Of a stretch of 64,000 bases of DNA, positions 61,167 to 64,000 are shown one piece after another (the first letter of the stretch is position 1; the number at the start of each line of letters is the position of its first letter). The DNA lies in contig UQKY01000004.1 in assembly GCA_900541785.1 (NCBI GenBank), forward strand, positions 16,508 through 80,507, given 5' to 3'. Position numbers and translations under genes: made by a program. The DNA comes from an uncultured Collinsella sp. (GTDB taxonomy: Bacteria; Actinomycetota; Coriobacteriia; Coriobacteriales; Coriobacteriaceae). The notes beneath the pieces were generated by a model that was given only the letters and a program-made list of their open reading frames with translations, had not been told where the DNA came from and searched no databases.

Positions 61167-62314
61167 AAAGGCTTTCGCTGCAATGGCGCATAACGATTAT
61201 GACGGCACTGCTGACGTGTACAGCATGCGTGCTGACGAACTGCCTGGTCGGCTATACGGGCATGCGCTACATGGATGCCATCGGCAGCAACATCTCGGCC
61301 TTTAACGCAACCGGCGAAGATTCGCCCCAGGCGTTCGACCCAACGAAAGCGACCCCCGATGACAAGGTCACGATCGTCGTAAACGACGCACAGGAGTCTT
61401 TTGGCACGACAACCTGGTGCATCACGGCTGGAGTCACGCTCCTTGGCGGCGTGCTGGCATACTTTGTGAGCGGCCGTGCGCTCAAACCGCTACGGGCTTT
61501 TGCAGCCCAGGTTGAGCGTGTGCAGCCTGACAACCTAAGTGAAATCAGACTCAGTGAAGATGTGCCCACCGAGCTACAACGATGCAGCGCCTCTTTCAAC
61601 GACATGATCGCCCGTCTTGGCGAAGGGTTCTCTGCACAGCGTCAGTTTACCGGCAACGCCGCACACGAGCTGCGCACCCCGCTCGCCCTTATGCAAGCAC
61701 AGATTGAACTATTCATCTCCGAGCACCCCGGTTTGCAACCCGAAACAGCCGAGCTGCTCGGCCTGCTACAAGAACAAACCGAGCGCATGTCTCGAATGGC
61801 CAAGGTATTGCTCGAGATGAGTGAGCTGCGCAGCGTTCCTTGCGAGGACGATGTGGAACTTGGTCCCTTGTCCGAAGAGGTCCTCACCGACCTTGCGCCA
61901 CTTGCCGAAAATAAGGGCATAGCCTTCAATTGTGCTGGAGACGCTTTAGTAATCGGGAGCGACACGCTCCTCTATCGGCTGGTGTTTAACCTGGTCGAAA
62001 ATGCCATCCGTTACAGCCGCCCCGACTCGACTGTCAACGTCTCCATCTGCGACAACGACAGCCACGTGTTCCTGCGAGTCGAGGACCAGGGCCCGGGAAT
62101 ACCCAAACAGTACCGTGAGAGCATCTTCCAACCATTCTTTCGCCTGGATAAATCCCGCAGCAGAGCATACGGCGGCGCAGGACTCGGGCTAGCGCTTGTT
62201 TGGGAGATTGCAGCGCTTCACGGTGGCGCTGTAGAGGTCGAAACAAGTTCCGAGAACGGAACCACCATGCTCGTAAGCCTTCCAAAACGATCTGCAGCGT
62301 TAACCGAACAGTAA
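61163..62314 (+). CDS. Sensor histidine kinase
   Basis: The 383-residue kinase has two membrane helices (about 8-30 and 85-108) around a small 50-residue sensor loop, a HAMP-like region, HisKA with AAHELRTPLA (His about 168), and HATPase with NLVENAIRYS, DQGPGI and GGAGLGLA. ATGA overlap with the response regulator shows a coupled pair. The small extracytoplasmic loop suggests sensing in or near the membrane. The signal is unknown; adjacency to the redox operon suggests a redox or disulfide stress cue. Confidence 0.92.
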   Translation: MKRLSLQWRITIMTALLTCTACVLTNCLVGYTGMRYMDAIGSNISAFNATGEDSPQAFDPTKATPDDKVTIVVNDAQESFGTTTWCITAGVTLLGGVLAYFVSGRALKPLRAFAAQVERVQPDNLSEIRLSEDVPTELQRCSASFNDMIARLGEGFSAQRQFTGNAAHELRTPLALMQAQIELFISEHPGLQPETAELLGLLQEQTERMSRMAKVLLEMSELRSVPCEDDVELGPLSEEVLTDLAPLAENKGIAFNCAGDALVIGSDTLLYRLVFNLVENAIRYSRPDSTVNVSICDNDSHVFLRVEDQGPGIPKQYRESIFQPFFRLDKSRSRAYGGAGLGLALVWEIAALHGGAVEVETSSENGTTMLVSLPKRSAALTEQ

Positions 62315-62482
62315 AACTAGAACGAGGCCCAGTGGGTCCCGCCCTTACAAAACCCGAAGGCTTTCCATGTGTCTGTACTATGAGCCGTTGGGGAACCAGA
62401 TGTCAACCAGCATGCCGAGCTCAGTCACCTCATCCTAGGGAAAGGAGCAAAGGGGCGTCACTGCTTTTGACGGTGCTCTTAG

Positions 62483-63247
62483 CTACAGTAGACCTTCCAC
62501 GAAAGGTTTGAGCTTGTCGAGCATCGCGTCGCTTCTGATGACTGTACCTAAATCGAGGTGCTCACTCTTCTCCTTCGTAATCGTCTGAGTGATTACGCCC
62601 ATGAACAGCAGCCTGGAGCCGATGGCAATTCCGTCGGTCGTGGGATAGCTGCCCTGGTTGAGGATGAAGGCGGGACTGCCGCTGGAGCCCTCGAATACAG
62701 ATGCGTCAACGAGGAACTCGCGCTTACCCTTGTAGTCGTTCCAAGCGGGCGTGGAAGTCCAGCCTTGCCTGATGAGGGGGGTCTTGTTGTAGTCGTCATA
62801 GAGCCCGCTGGGGTATCCGATAAAGGTGATTTGCTCGAGCGCCGCCAAATTGTCCAGCACACTCTTCTTCGGGATGAGTCCAGAGTCGATGGATCGGTAG
62901 AAGGGCCTCTTCCCGTTTTCTTCAAGCATGCTGAGAACAGGGGCCACCGGCATCGCAACCAAGTCGAGCTCTCCGAGCTTCTTCCCCTCGATGAATGACT
63001 TGTCGAAGTTCACGCTGATGGTCTCGCGTGACGGGGCGTCACCTTCGGCTAGATTGATGACGAAGCGGCCCTGAATCACATCCTTGAGGACATGGTGGTT
63101 GGTAATGAGCAGGGGCACTTTTCGCCCGTCTTCAAGGTCATAGGAAAAGAAGAATCCTGTACCCGAGACGCCCGTGCCTTCGGTAGTAATGCCCACGATG
63201 GGGACCGTGGTAAAGAGCAGCTGCGTGCTCGTATCATTAATGTTCAT
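62483..63247 (-). CDS. Trypsin-like serine protease
   Basis: The 254-residue protein has the S1-type catalytic triad elements: NHHV (His about 50), LDLVAMPV (Asp about 93) and EGSSGSP (Ser about 189). The GTGFFFSY and PAFIL segments fit a chymotrypsin fold. There is no signal peptide, so it would act in the cytosol. ATG 63247 follows AAGGAG, 10 bases away, and overlaps the upstream membrane-protein gene by 11 bp. Cytosolic trypsin-like proteases paired with membrane proteins occur in defense loci, but the role here is not established. Confidence 0.82.
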   Translation of the reverse strand: MNINDTSTQLLFTTVPIVGITTEGTGVSGTGFFFSYDLEDGRKVPLLITNHHVLKDVIQGRFVINLAEGDAPSRETISVNFDKSFIEGKKLGELDLVAMPVAPVLSMLEENGKRPFYRSIDSGLIPKKSVLDNLAALEQITFIGYPSGLYDDYNKTPLIRQGWTSTPAWNDYKGKREFLVDASVFEGSSGSPAFILNQGSYPTTDGIAIGSRLLFMGVITQTITKEKSEHLDLGTVIRSDAMLDKLKPFVEGLL

Positions 63248-63779
63248 CGGTCTTGGTCTCCTTGTCATCGGGATCCGCCAGGTGTTCTAGGACGCGCTCG
63301 GCCAGATCAGATTTGCCCTGCTTCTCTTCTTTTCGGATAAAGATAAAAGCGACAAAGAGTCCTACTGCGCCACACGGTGCTACGCAGAGCATCAAGATAC
63401 CGGGCAAAGATGCGAGATTGACAGATGACGACAAACCCCCGAGAAACCAGCCCAGGAACGTTGTCGCAAGACCTAAAAGGATGTCAGGTTTGTAGGAAGG
63501 GCGCTCCTGCTTGGCCTGAAGGAGCATCTCCCTTGCTTTTCTCAGGTCGCTGTCGCGCTGTCCGACGTATGATTCCTGCAGGTATTCATTGGGGATGCGA
63601 ACCTCGTGGTCCTGGCGCACGGCGACGTGCTCCCGGTCATTTATGAGGTGGATGCCGTTACTTGCCTCTCCAACGCTAGCATTGTCGCCCATGTGCTCGA
63701 ATACGCTGTCGAGGTCAGCCCACCTGACTCTATGGGCAAGCGCCTGGTCTTGTGGTGGGTTCTCTTGACCTTTCTCCAC
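63237..63779 (-). CDS. Membrane protein coupled to the trypsin-like protease
   Basis: The 180-residue protein has a hydrophilic N-terminal region (about 1-92) and two membrane helices (about 98-120 and 125-147), then a charged tail. It begins with GTG 63779, preceded by GGAGATCT. It overlaps the protease gene by 11 bp, so the two form one unit driven by the promoter at 63870. I do not recognise the family. A recruiting or anchoring role for the protease is an inference. Confidence 0.7.
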   Translation of the reverse strand: MEKGQENPPQDQALAHRVRWADLDSVFEHMGDNASVGEASNGIHLINDREHVAVRQDHEVRIPNEYLQESYVGQRDSDLRKAREMLLQAKQERPSYKPDILLGLATTFLGWFLGGLSSSVNLASLPGILMLCVAPCGAVGLFVAFIFIRKEEKQGKSDLAERVLEHLADPDDKETKTDEH

Positions 63780-63869
63780 CAGATCTCCTTAGAACAAGGT
63801 CCTAGCGTCTTGCGGAAGTTTATGGTCACAGCAGAGACACCATGGTTCAACCAATATATCGATGGATAG

Positions 63870-63899
63870 ATTATACCGTGCGGCTGATATGGCGACCAA
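63870..63899 (-). promoter_or_regulatory. Promoter of the protease/membrane-protein operon
   Basis: On the minus strand TTGGTC (63899-63894) and TATAAT (63875-63870) are separated by 18 bp, a near-consensus housekeeping promoter, 91 bp upstream of the GTG at 63779. Confidence 0.7.
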
Positions 63900-63927
63900 G
63901 GGATGCTGCCGGCACGGCTGTGGGGTG

Positions 63928-64000
63928 CTAGTGACTTGCAGATTGCTCCTTGATTCTCATTTTCATTGCAACAGCCTCAGGACTCAGCGCAACGCGTTGC
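63928..64000 (-). CDS. C-terminal end of a gene running off the window
   Basis: The minus-strand frame is open from the window edge to TAG at 63928-63930 and encodes QRVALSPEAVAMKMRIKEQ followed by SASH. With only 24 codons visible, no family can be named, and the frame may be chance. Confidence 0.3.
   Translation of the reverse strand, partial: QRVALSPEAVAMKMRIKEQSASH

Noticed and set aside
1..64000. tRNA or rRNA genes
   Set aside because: I searched by eye for the T-loop GTTCGAATC pattern with flanking stems and for rRNA landmarks and found none; a covariance scan would be decisive.

Overview
The window is a compact, GC-rich bacterial chromosome segment with about 51 protein-coding genes, almost all preceded by clear AGGAGG-type ribosome binding sites. 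I see no rRNA, tRNA, CRISPR array or insertion sequence. The mix points to a gut actinobacterium of the class Coriobacteriia, most likely Collinsella: actinobacterial GC content combined with Firmicute-like gene types (a TetM-like GTPase, YtrA-type GntR/ABC operon, MalY, a CD1871A-like peptide, YxjG-like methionine synthase). This placement rests on overall resemblance and was not computed.

Layout. 0-8.6 kb: an esterase, a uracil permease, a methionine synthase-like enzyme beside a LysR regulator and a HAD phosphatase, then a thiamine salvage operon under a TPP riboswitch (thiM, thiamine-binding protein, thiE), and a patatin lipase. 8.7-13.2 kb: two paralogous cyclic-di-GMP proteins, GGDEF-PAS-GGDEF-GGDEF-EAL and GGDEF-PAS-GGDEF. 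13.3-16.2 kb: a flavoprotein, an ArsC/Spx-like protein lacking its cysteine, a CobW GTPase and a tRNA 2'-O-methyltransferase. 16.4-23.3 kb: two paralogous AAA ATPases around a UvrA-like protein, then a TetM-like ribosomal protection GTPase. 23.5-32.7 kb: acetyltransferase, RNA methyltransferases (RsmJ, RlmA), MATE and EamA exporters, uracil-DNA glycosylase, and a queuosine-precursor transporter with an SDR enzyme. 32.9-36.9 kb: release factor 3, a tandem hairpin array, and a GntR/ABC operon. 37.4-40.8 kb: EamA transporter, ClC channel, LOG protein, K+ channel. 41-47.5 kb: two hybrid histidine kinases with solute-binding-type sensors. 47.6-51 kb: MalY, TrmO, an HTH-zinc ribbon-TipAS fusion, glutaredoxin. 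51-52.1 kb: an AT-rich island without ordinary genes, bounded by two copies of one palindromic element. 52.2-58.1 kb: Dus, an unknown membrane protein and a very large MacB-like ABC protein. 58.4-62.3 kb: a TlpA / NapH-like ferredoxin / CD1871A operon divergent from a two-component system. 62.5-63.8 kb: a trypsin-like protease with a membrane partner.

The most distinctive feature is the density of palindromic intergenic elements. I count five sequence families, each in two or more copies, plus a three-unit tandem array of 80-bp hairpins. No REP-type transposase is encoded here, so any mobiliser would have to lie elsewhere. Other points of interest are the AAA/UvrA-like/AAA island, the TipAS fusion regulator, the paired SBP-sensing hybrid kinases, and an inverted duplication of a tiny hydrophobic-peptide gene at 51.2-51.4 kb.
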